NCBI GenBank assembly: GCA_937929945.1
Contig: CALFUK010000159.1
Coordinates: 1 to 33,741, forward strand
Direction of reading: 5' to 3'
Source: an uncultured Saprospiraceae bacterium
Lineage (GTDB): Bacteria > Bacteroidota > Bacteroidia > Chitinophagales > Saprospiraceae
DNA: 33,741 nucleotides
The notes under the pieces are model-generated. The model saw only the letters and a program-made list of their open reading frames with translations. It had not been told where the DNA came from and ran no database searches. Position 1 is the first letter of the stretch, and each line of letters begins with the position of its first letter. Made by a program: the position numbers and the translations under genes. Below are positions 14,498 to 23,735 of this stretch, piece by piece.

Positions 14498-14860
14498 GTG
14501 GACAAGGATAAAAAACCAGTCAATCTATCATGGGATGCCTTTCAATCATTAGGCAATCCAGAAAATGCCCCTGATATAATAGCAGACGAAGCTGAGACAG
14601 AGACAAGTCCTAAATCAGTACATGTCGTCAGAGTCTATTTAGAACGAAAAAAGAGAGGCGGAAAGACTGTGACAGTCATTAAAGGCATAGAGGAAGATGA
14701 GCAGTCGCTCGTCAGCCTGACCAAAGAGCTTAAATCATCTCTGGGCGTAGGAGGAGCCTATAAAGAGGGAGAGATCGTACTCCAGGGAGATAAGCGCAAA
14801 AAAGTGGTGGAGCTCCTTCTAAAGAAAGGCTACTCCAATACGAAAAATGCCGGAGCCTAA
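14498..14860 (+). CDS. SUI1/YciH-family translation initiation factor-like protein
   Basis: The frame starts with GTG, as no ATG precedes the conserved part. The 120-residue protein has a polar, acidic N-terminal 40 residues. The SUI1 (eIF1) fold follows: VRVYLERKKRGGKTVTVIKGI, a Lys/Arg-rich strand-loop with the RGGKTVT motif, LTKELKSSLGVGGAYKEG, IVLQGDKRKKVVELLLKKGY. This matches bacterial YciH, which resembles eIF1 and acts at the ribosome, where it has been linked to initiation fidelity and stress. In this window it is a single gene between the toxin operon and nhaD, with 160 bp of A/T-rich DNA behind it. Confidence 0.9.
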   Translation: MDKDKKPVNLSWDAFQSLGNPENAPDIIADEAETETSPKSVHVVRVYLERKKRGGKTVTVIKGIEEDEQSLVSLTKELKSSLGVGGAYKEGEIVLQGDKRKKVVELLLKKGYSNTKNAGA

Positions 14861-15023
14861 AGATTGAGTCCATCATGTAGAAATAAAATCATACCAAGTA
14901 CGCGGCTAAGTCTTCATTTGAGTGACAAAGTTTATTATCTTTCCTCACTAAAACATTTTTTAAACTGGCTATAGAAGGACTTCGTGTCGCTTTTTGAAAC
15001 CCAACTTAAACTTTTGATCTGAG

Positions 15024-16355
15024 ATGTTGATAGGTGTAATACTTTGCTTTATTTTAGGATATGTACTAATCGTATTTGAGCATCCCCTTAAATTAGATAA
15101 GACAGTACCTGCATTACTAATGGCGGCACTCTGCTGGGCCTTAGTATCATTAGGGCACTTACCAGTACTCGATCATCATTTTCACGATATTCCTGCAGAT
15201 GCAGACTACTACGAATGGCTGAGCCCCATTCTGCTGCACCACATTGGTAAGACGGCCGAAATACTCGTCTTTCTCATCGGTGCCATGACGATAGTAGAGC
15301 TCGTAGATCTCCATAAGGGATTCGCGGTGATCACCAATCGGATCACTACTACCAGTAAGAAAAAGATGTTGTTCTTGATCTGTATCCTGGGCTTCTTTCT
15401 CTCTGCCACCTTGGACAACCTGGCCTCTACCATAGTCTTAGTATCACTCTTGAGGCGATTAGTGCCTGATAAAACAGAGCGGCTATGGTTCGTCAGTCTT
15501 GGCGTCATCGCAGCGAATGCTGGTGGAGCTTGGTCTCCCATAGGAGATGTGACAACGACGATGCTTTGGATCCAAAATAAGGTCTCTACGCTCGGGCTAA
15601 TCACGAATCTGGTGATACCCTCTATAGTTTGTATCACCGTGCCAGCTATCGTAGCGAGCTTTTTGCCCCAGTTTCAAGGGAACATCACGCCTCCAGAGGA
15701 CAGAAACCTAGATAAAGATCTGCAAGAAGAAAAACTACTCAGCAGCAGGATCATGCTCATGGTAGGTATCGGAGCGCTGGTCTTTGTACCTGTATTCAAG
15801 TCTGCGACACACTTACCACCCTATGTCGGTATGATGTTAGGTCTTGGTGTAGTCTGGCTCGTATCTGAATACATCCATCCAGAAGAAGACTTTGACGAAG
15901 AGCGGAAGCATCTTTATTCGGCACATACTGCCCTTTCCCGCATAGAAATGTCCAGCATCCTTTTCTTCTTGGGTATTCTCATGGCTGTAGCCTCCTTAGA
16001 ATCACTGGGTGTATTACTGAAACTGGCTAAATTCTTAGAGGCGAGTATCCCCAATCAAGATATTGTCATAATACTCATCGGGGTCTTTTCTGCTATCATA
16101 GATAATGTACCCTTAGTCGCTGGAACGATGGGTATGTATACAGAGCCCACCGATCATCGGCTGTGGCACTTCATCGCATACTCTGCGGGTACGGGTGGTA
16201 GTATGCTGATCATCGGATCAGCTGCTGGTGTCGCTGCGATGGGTATGGAGAGAATCGATTTTATCTGGTACCTTAAGAAAATAGGATGGCTAGCAGCCAT
16301 AGGCTTCTTAGCAGGTGCTGTGACCTTTATCGGACTGCACTCCCTGATTCATTAG
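15024..16355 (+). CDS. nhaD: Na+/H+ antiporter NhaD
   Basis: This 443-residue polytopic membrane protein has about 11-13 hydrophobic segments. It belongs to the NhaD branch of the ion-transporter (ArsB/NhaD) superfamily. Recognisable sites are LSATLDNLASTIVLVSLLR with D131-N132, ANAGGAWSPIGDVTTTMLW (165-182), SAIIDNVPLVAGTMGMY and the C-terminal AGTGGSMLIIGSAAGVAAMG. It exports Na+ (and Li+) in exchange for protons, suiting a marine or alkaline-tolerant organism. The ATG follows a 160-bp spacer that contains TATCTTTC (one mismatch to TAnnTTTG). Its TAG stop overlaps the stop of the converging gene by 4 bp. Confidence 0.93.
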   Translation: MLIGVILCFILGYVLIVFEHPLKLDKTVPALLMAALCWALVSLGHLPVLDHHFHDIPADADYYEWLSPILLHHIGKTAEILVFLIGAMTIVELVDLHKGFAVITNRITTTSKKKMLFLICILGFFLSATLDNLASTIVLVSLLRRLVPDKTERLWFVSLGVIAANAGGAWSPIGDVTTTMLWIQNKVSTLGLITNLVIPSIVCITVPAIVASFLPQFQGNITPPEDRNLDKDLQEEKLLSSRIMLMVGIGALVFVPVFKSATHLPPYVGMMLGLGVVWLVSEYIHPEEDFDEERKHLYSAHTALSRIEMSSILFFLGILMAVASLESLGVLLKLAKFLEASIPNQDIVIILIGVFSAIIDNVPLVAGTMGMYTEPTDHRLWHFIAYSAGTGGSMLIIGSAAGVAAMGMERIDFIWYLKKIGWLAAIGFLAGAVTFIGLHSLIH

Positions 16356-17032
16356 ATAGCGGTCGGGTCTAAGTAGAGCCTTGGCATCTGCTCCGTGAGG
16401 TCTTTCTTTTGACCAAAGTTAATGGCAGCCTCTGCGATCAGAATGGCCTCAATCTGAACGTCATCTGCACTATCTTTCACCTTGTCTATGCGCAGTGCAG
16501 TGGGTATAGCATCTATGGTAACATAGGAATGCTTCAGCTCCACTTGCTGCTGTAGAAAATGGATATAAGGCTTAATCCACTGTTTTAGATCTGTCCCCGA
16601 AAGATATTGATTAATCAGCCCCTCTATTTTAGCGGTTTGCTTTTCGATCATACCATCCACAATGGACTTCACAGGAAAATTAATCCCCCCAATGCTAACA
16701 TCAGGGCTATCGATCCAGCTGTGGCTGTAGTACTTAAAATCTCCAGAAAAGATAAATTCTTCGCTGATGTCGTAAGTGATATCCCCTGTCACAGATACAA
16801 TTCCATTACCCACCAGATTAGCAAGCATGGTCTTCTTAGTCACTTCAAATGCGATTGATATCGTGGGTTTCAAACGCCTCATTTCCATTGAAAATCCCAT
16901 GACTGATATCTGCTTGATTTCCAAATTGGCACCATTCACGTTCATTTTAGAATTAGTCAGTGGCAGGCCTTGCAAGAGCGTATTGATCTCATTGATGCAC
17001 TCTGCTTTTTCTAATACTAAGTTGATTTTCAT
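16352..17032 (-). CDS. DUF4403-like protein (half-length)
   Basis: The 226-residue protein has no signal peptide or membrane segment. The middle part (SHSWIDSPDVSIGGINFPV, then a long amphipathic helix VDGMIEKQTAKIEGLINQYL, then KQWIKPYIHFLQQQV) resembles the second half of DUF4403 proteins, which are ~450 residues and carry a lipid-binding TULIP-like architecture. Here only about half is present and the N-terminal domain differs. The function is unknown; lipid binding or transport in the envelope is conceivable only by fold analogy, and without a signal peptide it would be cytoplasmic. It converges on nhaD with overlapping stop codons. Confidence 0.55.
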   Translation of the reverse strand: MKINLVLEKAECINEINTLLQGLPLTNSKMNVNGANLEIKQISVMGFSMEMRRLKPTISIAFEVTKKTMLANLVGNGIVSVTGDITYDISEEFIFSGDFKYYSHSWIDSPDVSIGGINFPVKSIVDGMIEKQTAKIEGLINQYLSGTDLKQWIKPYIHFLQQQVELKHSYVTIDAIPTALRIDKVKDSADDVQIEAILIAEAAINFGQKKDLTEQMPRLYLDPTAI

Positions 17033-17414
17033 CTAATGTTAAATTTTTAGGCCTAAATGATCACGACAATATCTGAACTTACTGCTCTAACGATCGGTCA
17101 CGATGATCGATATCTATAACAATTACAGCAGTAAATTTACTGTATTCAAATAACACCCAGTATGATAAATGTTCTTAGTAGTGTCTTACAGTTTGGCTAT
17201 TGCTATGCCCGATGATATGCACTAAGCCAATATAAGCTTGCAGCTGACAGCTTCTGGATAAATTCGATTCAACGCTCACGCACCTAATTCCACCAGGTCG
17301 GATTGGTATTATAATACACTCTCAGGTATCAGTGACTATGAAATATTATCTCTGGGAAATCATTTGAATTGCGTTTGATTGCCTACCTTTTGATCATAAA
17401 TTAAGCTTTTACTG
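17033..17414. other. Gene-free divergent intergenic region with several perfect palindromes
   Basis: No ORF with recognisable content lies between the divergent DUF4403-like and BNR-protein genes. The stretch holds TTTAGGCCTAAA (17046-17057), CGATC-N9-GATCG (17091-17109), CAGTAAATTTACTG (17129-17142) and GTATTATAATAC (17306-17317). The first, third and fourth are perfect palindromes without spacer. They are candidate regulator sites for one or both genes. I found no exact TAnnTTTG box before 17415. Confidence 0.4.
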
Positions 17415-20400
17415 ATGAAAAATATTCTTACCCTCCTCTTCTTCTTGGCAGCTGTCCAATTTTCAACAGCACAGACCAATACTGAGACCATTAATCCCGA
17501 ACTATATGAGTCACTCGACTGGCGGCATATCGGCCCATTCAGAGGTGGCAGGAGCTGCGCTGTCACTGGTGTCCCTGGCAAAGCCAACCTCTATTATATG
17601 GGCTCCACGGGCGGAGGCGTATGGAAAACGGATGACAACGGCCAATCCTGGACCAACATATCTGATGGCTACTTCGGTGGCTCCATAGGAAGCATAGCCG
17701 TCAGCGAATCAGACAATAATGTCATCTATGTGGGTGGCGGTGAAAAGACGGTAAGGGGTAATGTCTCTTTCGGATATGGCGTGTGGAAGACGACGGACGG
17801 AGGTAAGACCTGGGGCTCCATGGGCCTAAATAAATCAAGACATATCGCTCGCATCAGAATCCATCCTCAGAACAGTGACATCGCTTACGCAGCAGTCATG
17901 GGGGATCTGTATAAATCAAGTAATGAGCGTGGTGTCTACAAAACTGTGGACGGTGGTAAAAATTGGAAAAAAGTGCTCTTCGCTAATCAAGATGCAGGAG
18001 CGGTGGACCTCATCATAGACCCTAATAATCCGCGCAATCTATACGCTTCTACCTGGACCATCAGAAGGACGCCCTATTCGCTATCCAGCGGAGGTGAAGG
18101 CTCTGGGCTCTGGAAGAGTACGGATAGTGGCGAGACCTGGACTGAGATCACCGGTAACAAAGGACTGCCAGAAGGCATCTGGGGTATCTCAGGCGTCACA
18201 GTGTCTCCGCTCAACTCAGATCGAGTCTGGGCTATCATAGAAAATAAGGATGGCGGTGTATATCGCTCTGACGATGCTGGCGAGACCTGGACCAAACTCA
18301 ATGACAGCCGTGCACTAAGACAAAGAGCCTGGTACTACACTAGAATCTATGCAGACACGCAGGATGAAGACATCGTATACGTCATGAATGTACGCTACCA
18401 TAAGTCCAAGGACGGTGGTAGGACATTTGAACCACACGTAGCCCCACACGGTGATCACCACGATCTTTGGATTGCTCCAGAGGACAATCAGCGCATGATC
18501 ATAGGGGATGATGGTGGCGCCCAAGTGTCAGTCAATGGAGGTGGTACCTGGTCAACTTATCACAATCAACCCACAGCACAATTCTATCGCGTGACGACTG
18601 ATAATCACTTCCCGTACCGAATATACGTAGCACAGCAAGATAACAGCACGCTGAGGATATCACACCGATCTACGGGAGGCGCAATCACAGAATCTGACTG
18701 GGAGACCACTGCTGGAGGAGAGTCAGCACACATCGCTCCAGATCCTAAAAATCCTGATATCGTATACGGTGGTAGCTATGATGGATACCTGACCAGAAAA
18801 GATCATTCTACAGGTACATCCAGAGCCATCAATGTGTGGCCTGACAACCCAATGGGCCACGGCGCAGAAGGTATGAAGTACCGCTTCCAGTGGAACTTTC
18901 CCATCTTCTTTTCTAAGCATGATCCCAATAAACTGTACACAGCATCTAATCATCTGCATGTGAGCACTAATGAAGGTCAGAGCTGGGACATCATCAGCCC
19001 TGACCTGACCAGAAATGACCCTACTAAATTAGGCTCGTCTGGAGGTCCGATCACTAAAGACAATACGAGTGTAGAATATTACTGCACCATATTTGCCATC
19101 GACGAATCTCCCATCACCGAAGGCGTGATCTGGGCAGGGTCAGATGATGGCCTTATCCACCTGACGAGAGATGGTGGTAAAGACTGGACTGATGTCACTC
19201 CCAAGAATAAGCCAGAATGGCTGATGATCAACTGTATAGAGCCAGACCCGCACAATGAGGCAGGCTGCTATGTAGCTGGTACTCTCTATAAGGCGGGTGA
19301 CTATAGGCCCTATCTGTATAAGACTGATGACTGGGGCAAGACTTGGAAAAAAATTGTGACAGGTATCCCTAATGAACACTTCACCAGAGCCATCAGGGCT
19401 GACAGGACCAAGAAAGGGCTACTGTACGCCGGTACTGAGTCAGGCATGTATGTGTCATTCAACGATGGAAATAACTGGAGCCCCTTTCAGCAGAATCTGC
19501 CGATCGTGCCAATCACGGACTTAGCCATCAAGAACAATAATCTGATCGCAGCTACCCAAGGGAGAAGCATCTGGATCATAGATGATCTGACAGTCCTCCA
19601 CCAGCTGAGCAATGACATAGCCAATAAAGACATCCACGTATTCGAGCCGATGGATATCTATAAGTATCCTGGTTACCAAAGCAAAGGTGTGCAAGGTGCT
19701 GGTAAGAATCCTCCAGGTGGTGTGCTAGTGAATTACATGTTGAAAGACTTCTCGGATGAGGATGATAGCATCTCCATTAGCATCAAGGACGCTGCAGGCC
19801 AATTGATCAGAAGCTATTCTAACAAGGCAGAGGAAAAGGCCGACAAAATAGAAGTGGAGCAAGGCGCTAATCAGTTCAATTGGAATCTGTCCTATCCTGA
19901 CGCCAAGAAATTTGATGGCATGATCATGTGGTGGGGATCGCTCAATGGTGCTAAGGCGGTGCCTGGAGATTACACCATAGAACTCAGCAAAAATGGATCT
20001 GAGCCAGAAGTAGCAGAATTCAAGATCATGGCTGATCCAAGACTGGATATTCCGCAGTCTGACTACGAAGCACAGTTCACTTTTATCAATGAGATCAACC
20101 AGAAAGTAACTGAAGCTCATCAAACCATAGAGGACATCAGAACCTTAAAGACCCAGATGGGAGCTTATAAGTCAATTGTAAAAGATAATCCAGAGATCAT
20201 CACGCAGATTGGCAACATTGACTCCTTGCTCACTGATATTGAAAAAGAGTTATACCAGACCCAAAATCAGAGTCGACAAGATCCACTGAATTTTCCCATC
20301 AGGCTCACTAATAAATTAGCCCACCTCAACTCGCTGACCAGCATGAGTGACTATGCGCCGACAAGCCAGTCCAGCGCATTGAAAGCCGAGCTAGAAGAAC

Positions 20401-20528
20401 TCATCGATATCGAGCTACAGAAGTATCAGGAGATTTCCAGTCAGGCAATACCTGAACTGAATAAAATGATCAAACTAAGTCAGATAGACGCCATCGTGGT
20501 ACCAGGTCGTAACGTGGTCAAACCATAG
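17415..20528 (+). CDS. Large secreted BNR/sortilin-type beta-propeller protein
   Basis: The 1037-residue protein has a signal peptide (1-20, ending FSTAQ). From about 30 to 760 there are many Asp-box (BNR) repeats of the form (S/T)-x-D-x-G-x-x-W: TDDNGQSW, TTDGGKTW, TVDGGKNW, STDSGETW, SDDAGETW, TRDGGKDW, TDDWGKTW. They indicate one or two multi-bladed propellers of the VPS10/sortilin or glycosidase type. The opening LDWRHIGPFRGGRS is very common in such Bacteroidota and Acidobacteriota proteins. After ~760 come a beta-sandwich-like part and a helical, coiled-coil-prone segment (about 890-960). There is no type IX sorting domain, so it is probably periplasmic. Often annotated as glycosyl hydrolase, but I see no catalytic motif that supports this; a binding or scaffolding role is equally possible. 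Confidence 0.85.
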   Translation: MKNILTLLFFLAAVQFSTAQTNTETINPELYESLDWRHIGPFRGGRSCAVTGVPGKANLYYMGSTGGGVWKTDDNGQSWTNISDGYFGGSIGSIAVSESDNNVIYVGGGEKTVRGNVSFGYGVWKTTDGGKTWGSMGLNKSRHIARIRIHPQNSDIAYAAVMGDLYKSSNERGVYKTVDGGKNWKKVLFANQDAGAVDLIIDPNNPRNLYASTWTIRRTPYSLSSGGEGSGLWKSTDSGETWTEITGNKGLPEGIWGISGVTVSPLNSDRVWAIIENKDGGVYRSDDAGETWTKLNDSRALRQRAWYYTRIYADTQDEDIVYVMNVRYHKSKDGGRTFEPHVAPHGDHHDLWIAPEDNQRMIIGDDGGAQVSVNGGGTWSTYHNQPTAQFYRVTTDNHFPYRIYVAQQDNSTLRISHRSTGGAITESDWETTAGGESAHIAPDPKNPDIVYGGSYDGYLTRKDHSTGTSRAINVWPDNPMGHGAEGMKYRFQWNFPIFFSKHDPNKLYTASNHLHVSTNEGQSWDIISPDLTRNDPTKLGSSGGPITKDNTSVEYYCTIFAIDESPITEGVIWAGSDDGLIHLTRDGGKDWTDVTPKNKPEWLMINCIEPDPHNEAGCYVAGTLYKAGDYRPYLYKTDDWGKTWKKIVTGIPNEHFTRAIRADRTKKGLLYAGTESGMYVSFNDGNNWSPFQQNLPIVPITDLAIKNNNLIAATQGRSIWIIDDLTVLHQLSNDIANKDIHVFEPMDIYKYPGYQSKGVQGAGKNPPGGVLVNYMLKDFSDEDDSISISIKDAAGQLIRSYSNKAEEKADKIEVEQGANQFNWNLSYPDAKKFDGMIMWWGSLNGAKAVPGDYTIELSKNGSEPEVAEFKIMADPRLDIPQSDYEAQFTFINEINQKVTEAHQTIEDIRTLKTQMGAYKSIVKDNPEIITQIGNIDSLLTDIEKELYQTQNQSRQDPLNFPIRLTNKLAHLNSLTSMSDYAPTSQSSALKAELEELIDIELQKYQEISSQAIPELNKMIKLSQIDAIVVPGRNVVKP

Positions 20529-20560
20529 TCAGAAGTCCACGCTTCGCATCTACTTAAACT

Positions 20561-20601
20561 AAAAAGAGCATTCTACCAGTGATGGCAGAATGCTCTTTTT
20601 T
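20561..20601. terminator. Strong bidirectional intrinsic terminator
   Basis: AAAAAGAGCATTCT (20561-20574) is perfectly complementary to AGAATGCTCTTTTT, with a 12-base loop. T-runs flank it on both strands. It separates the converging BNR-protein gene (ends 20528) and the SPFH gene (ends 20622) and should stop transcription from either side. Confidence 0.92.
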
Positions 20602-20621
20602 ATATCGATGTGAACTCTATA

Positions 20622-21464
20622 TTAGTTACCCAATATCAGCGGTAGACCTCCGCCTTCTCCGCCGACGATCACCACTTTGGAGTTTGGTGACTGCGCCAGT
20701 TCGAGGGTGGCTTCTATTCCTTTATCTTGGAGAATTTTATCGGTCAGACTCGCATTTAGGATTCTATTGGCATCTGCCTTGGCTTGCGCTTCGATGATCT
20801 TTCTTTCTGCTTCCTTTCTTTCTCTATCCAGCTTGAAGTCGAACTGAAATGCCAGTTGTTCTTCTTGTAGCTTTTGCTCTATGGCAGCCTTTAGCTTTTC
20901 TGGAAGCTGTACAGATCTGATCAAGACTGCATCTAGTAGGATGTCATTTTTTTCAATCTTGTCCTTGGTCTGATTATAGATTTCTGACTGTATGGCTTCT
21001 CTCTTAGTGGAGTAGAGCTCCTCTGGCAGGTACTTCCCGATGACCTCTCTGGTCGCAGACCTGATCTCTGGCTCAATGATTCTACCCGCATAGCCTATCC
21101 CGATCTCATCATGTAAGTGGCCGATTCTGGTGTCTATCGGTCTGTATCGGTATGATAAGTCGACCTGTATGGTCAGTCCATTTTTAGATAGTACGTCCAT
21201 CTCTTCCTGTCCTTCCTGTATTCTGATGTCATACACGATCATGTCATTCCAAGGCATCACCACGTGAAATCCTTGGTTATACACCTTATCTTTTTGTATA
21301 CCTCCTGCGAATCGCTTGAACTCTACCCCCTTGCTACCAGCAGGTATGGTGATGAATGTGGTACTGGTCAGTAGTGTGAAGATGAAGAACAAGACCAATC
21401 CGATGATCACGTACTTCATAAAATTTACTTTTCCAAAATCAAATGGATTTTTCCTTTGCGTCAT
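20622..21464 (-). CDS. Prohibitin-like SPFH (band 7) membrane protein
   Basis: The 280-residue protein has a single transmembrane helix near the N-terminus (about 17-37). The SPFH/band-7 domain follows: TTFITIPAGSKGVEFKRFAGG, QGFHVVMPWNDMIVYDIRIQ, VDLSYRYRP, EPEIRSATREVIGKY, VLIRSVQLPEKLKAAIEQKL. A helical segment rich in E, K and R (about 205-245, KLDRERKEAERKIIEAQAKA) is the usual oligomerisation region, then a glycine-rich tail (GGEGGGLPLILGN). Such proteins assemble ring scaffolds in the membrane and often modulate proteases like FtsH. GT9 lies upstream on the same strand with 63 bp between; no functional link is obvious. It ends facing the terminator at 20561. Confidence 0.93.
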   Translation of the reverse strand: MTQRKNPFDFGKVNFMKYVIIGLVLFFIFTLLTSTTFITIPAGSKGVEFKRFAGGIQKDKVYNQGFHVVMPWNDMIVYDIRIQEGQEEMDVLSKNGLTIQVDLSYRYRPIDTRIGHLHDEIGIGYAGRIIEPEIRSATREVIGKYLPEELYSTKREAIQSEIYNQTKDKIEKNDILLDAVLIRSVQLPEKLKAAIEQKLQEEQLAFQFDFKLDRERKEAERKIIEAQAKADANRILNASLTDKILQDKGIEATLELAQSPNSKVVIVGGEGGGLPLILGN

Positions 21465-21527
21465 GCTTATTTAGTTTCTATATGTGAAAATTGATTTTAT
21501 TGTGATACTCAAAATACTAAACAAGAA

Positions 21528-22550
21528 TCAGGCTTGAGAGTTCCGCTTAGGCTCCTTGTTTATCTTAGAAATGATCTCCTCTGCTTTCCATTGATGCAGG
21601 CAGTTCATATGTTTTTTCGGACATGTCGGCCGACCAGCTTTAGAACAAGGCCAGCAGCCGAGTTGATCAGGGCATAAATAATGGGCTCGACCTGAGGCAT
21701 GCTTACCATAATATGGATACATCCCAAACGCTGGTGAGGTGCTACCATACACGACCACCATATTTCTATCAGCAGCTGCGGCGAAGTGCATGAGACCCGT
21801 ATCTCCGGTAATGATATGACCGCATCTTTTGACAATGGCAAATGATTCTAAAAGGGAGTATTGCCCCACTCCATTGTGGACATAGCGACTGGCTCTATCC
21901 ATGACTTCCCTAGCCTCATCAATGGTATCCTTGCCACCTAGCAGGATGATATGTTCCTGGGATGCGCTGATGTATTCAGCTGCCAGTGCTGCTGGGACAC
22001 GCTTCGTCGGGTGAGAACCACCTAAGGCTATGACCGTATAGCCCTGCTGCATATTTAGATCATTGAGTCGGCGCTCTATTATTTGTTCGGTGGCATCATC
22101 TATATATACCTCCATGCCTATCTCATCATCAACTAAGCGTAAGTCCTTAAGGCCAGCAAATATCCGATGAATGACATGCTCTCCTGCTAAATCAAATGCA
22201 GGTAATACCATATGAAGGCGATGAGACAAGCTCTTTTTATCAAAACTAATTGCAGGGGCTTTTAATCCTGTTCTCATTCGGAAGGATCGCATCGTCTTAT
22301 GTAGATCAATGATCAGATCATATTGCTCCGACTTTAACTGCCCCATGAGATGCGGCCAGTTAGATCCCAGTGTATAAACCTTATCGATGTGAGGATTATG
22401 CATCACCGTCGCACTGTATTCTGTTTTGCATACGAGGTGAATGGTAGAGCTGAGCTGCTGCTTCAGACAGCGGATGGCAGGACTGATCATGATTAAGTCA
22501 CCGATCGCACCGTATCTGATGATTAGGATTTTTAAATTAGTCTTTTTGAT
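21528..22550 (-). CDS. GT9-family (heptosyltransferase-like) glycosyltransferase with non-standard start
   Basis: The only ATG (22490) gives 320 residues but cuts off the conserved N-terminal loop. Reading upstream in frame yields NLKILIIRYGAIGDLIMISP, the standard GT9 opening with the glycine loop. No NTG codon precedes it before the stop at about 22556. ATC at 22548-22550 (followed by AAA AAG) is the most likely initiation codon and TTA at 22533-22535 the alternative. Further motifs: VIALGGSHPTKRVP, IILLGGKDT, CGHIITGDTGLMHFAAA and VVVYGSTSPAFG (nucleotide-sugar site), plus a Cys-rich end CPDQLGCWPCSKAGRPTCPK typical of O-antigen/LPS-type members. It likely adds a heptose or similar sugar to lipopolysaccharide. 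Confidence 0.85.
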   Translation of the reverse strand: MKKTNLKILIIRYGAIGDLIMISPAIRCLKQQLSSTIHLVCKTEYSATVMHNPHIDKVYTLGSNWPHLMGQLKSEQYDLIIDLHKTMRSFRMRTGLKAPAISFDKKSLSHRLHMVLPAFDLAGEHVIHRIFAGLKDLRLVDDEIGMEVYIDDATEQIIERRLNDLNMQQGYTVIALGGSHPTKRVPAALAAEYISASQEHIILLGGKDTIDEAREVMDRASRYVHNGVGQYSLLESFAIVKRCGHIITGDTGLMHFAAAADRNMVVVYGSTSPAFGMYPYYGKHASGRAHYLCPDQLGCWPCSKAGRPTCPKKHMNCLHQWKAEEIISKINKEPKRNSQA

Positions 22551-22667
22551 AGTCTTACATTATGTACAGTATAAGGGCCAGCATGATACTGATCACTCAC
22601 ATACTTTCTAAAGATGCTCAAAGTGTGCGAGAATATCTGCCAAATATGAATATTTTGAGACCAAGTA

Positions 22668-22940
22668 ATGAAATCAGCAAAATTAATCACGGTATCTGGA
22701 AAAGTGCAGGGAGTCTATTATAGAGCCTCGACTGTGGAGCAAGCTAAGCACATCGGTGTCTCTGGCTGGGTCAAAAATCAAGCTGATGGCACAGTGCTGG
22801 TTCATGCTGAAGGCACTCAGAGACAATTATCAGAGCTAATCTCTTGGTGTGGGCATGGTCCCGCAGCGGCAGTAGTCTCTAGCTGCACAGTGATTGATAC
22901 TCAGTTAAACCCTTATGAGGACTTTACTATCATCCGATGA
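22668..22940 (+). CDS. acyP: Acylphosphatase
   Basis: At 90 residues it matches the family size. GKVQGVYYRASTVEQAKHIG contains the phosphate-binding loop and catalytic R19; GWVKNQADGTVLVHAEG contains the catalytic N37 that positions water. It hydrolyses carboxyl-phosphate bonds such as acetyl phosphate or 1,3-bisphosphoglycerate. The TGA stop overlaps the ATG of the next gene (ATGA at 22937-22940), so the two are translationally coupled. The upstream 100 bp contain TATTTTG, a near -7 box with a one-base-short spacer. Confidence 0.94.
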   Translation: MKSAKLITVSGKVQGVYYRASTVEQAKHIGVSGWVKNQADGTVLVHAEGTQRQLSELISWCGHGPAAAVVSSCTVIDTQLNPYEDFTIIR

Positions 22941-23446
22941 TCGAAGAGCACATCACCAAATATTATCGGACGGAACGAGTCAGCAGCTTTGCGCTCATGT
23001 GCTTTGGGGCTGTGAGTGCCAGTATGGGCTTAGCTTATTATCTGATTTCTGGATCATCACTCAGTCTAGGCATCATGCTCGGTGTGTGCCTGCTCGGTAG
23101 CTACCAGATCATAGCTGGCCTGACCAGGATACTCCGAAGCGTGAAGCGGTATAAGAACAGTATAGCTGGTCACGAAGCTGATACGAACTCTTTCCTGAGA
23201 TCAATAGAGTATCCCCGCATACAAGAGAAAGAACTACGCTTTCATAAGATGAGGACTCTCGAAATGAGCGGCATCGTGCTTGGCTTTGGTTTAATCGTCC
23301 TTTGCTTAATCAGTCAAGAAAATACATACCTCCTTGGCACAGCTACTGGTCTAACATTGCAAAGCGGGTTTCTGCTGGCATTTGATCTATTCGGCCAGTA
23401 TAGGCTACAAGAATACTTGCACCAACTCCACAAATTTTTAAAGTGA
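22937..23446 (+). CDS. Four-helix membrane protein of unknown function
   Basis: The 169-residue protein has four hydrophobic segments (about 17-37, 42-63, 109-126, 131-152), arranged as two hairpins joined by a charged loop (64-108, LRSVKRYKNSIAGHE ... YPRIQEKELRFHKM). The C-terminus is again polar and basic. I do not recognise a family. It overlaps acylphosphatase by four bases, so it is probably made together with it. The hairpin-loop-hairpin layout occurs in many small membrane proteins of Bacteroidota. No catalytic or metal-binding motif is visible; a structural or regulatory membrane role is all that can be said. Confidence 0.7.
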   Translation: MIEEHITKYYRTERVSSFALMCFGAVSASMGLAYYLISGSSLSLGIMLGVCLLGSYQIIAGLTRILRSVKRYKNSIAGHEADTNSFLRSIEYPRIQEKELRFHKMRTLEMSGIVLGFGLIVLCLISQENTYLLGTATGLTLQSGFLLAFDLFGQYRLQEYLHQLHKFLK

Positions 23447-23735
23447 TAGCTAAATCAATGCTGCTCAAGTCTATCTTCTTACCGTCTTGTAGCTCATGTG
23501 TAGTCCATTTAGTTGTGATAACAAATAAATTGCAAATAGTAACAAGCGCCGAAATAAGAACATAATCATCTCTTTATCAGTGATTTAAAGTAAAATATTA
23601 TACCTAAATTAAATCAACGCTGTCACGTTCACAAAAAAAAAGATGTAGATAATATGTGGCTTATCCTTTAATGCAATGTCTTATTATCGAAATCAAGCGT
23701 CATTTTAAAGTTCTTAACTCAGAAAAAATTTTAAA

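Noticed and set aside
17150-17210. A further diverged copy of the 94-nt repeat (ACACCCAG ... TTCTTAG ... CTTACAG)
   Set aside because: A few short matches in the right order, but without ATGAAA, the stem or an adjoining start codon; similarity could be chance.
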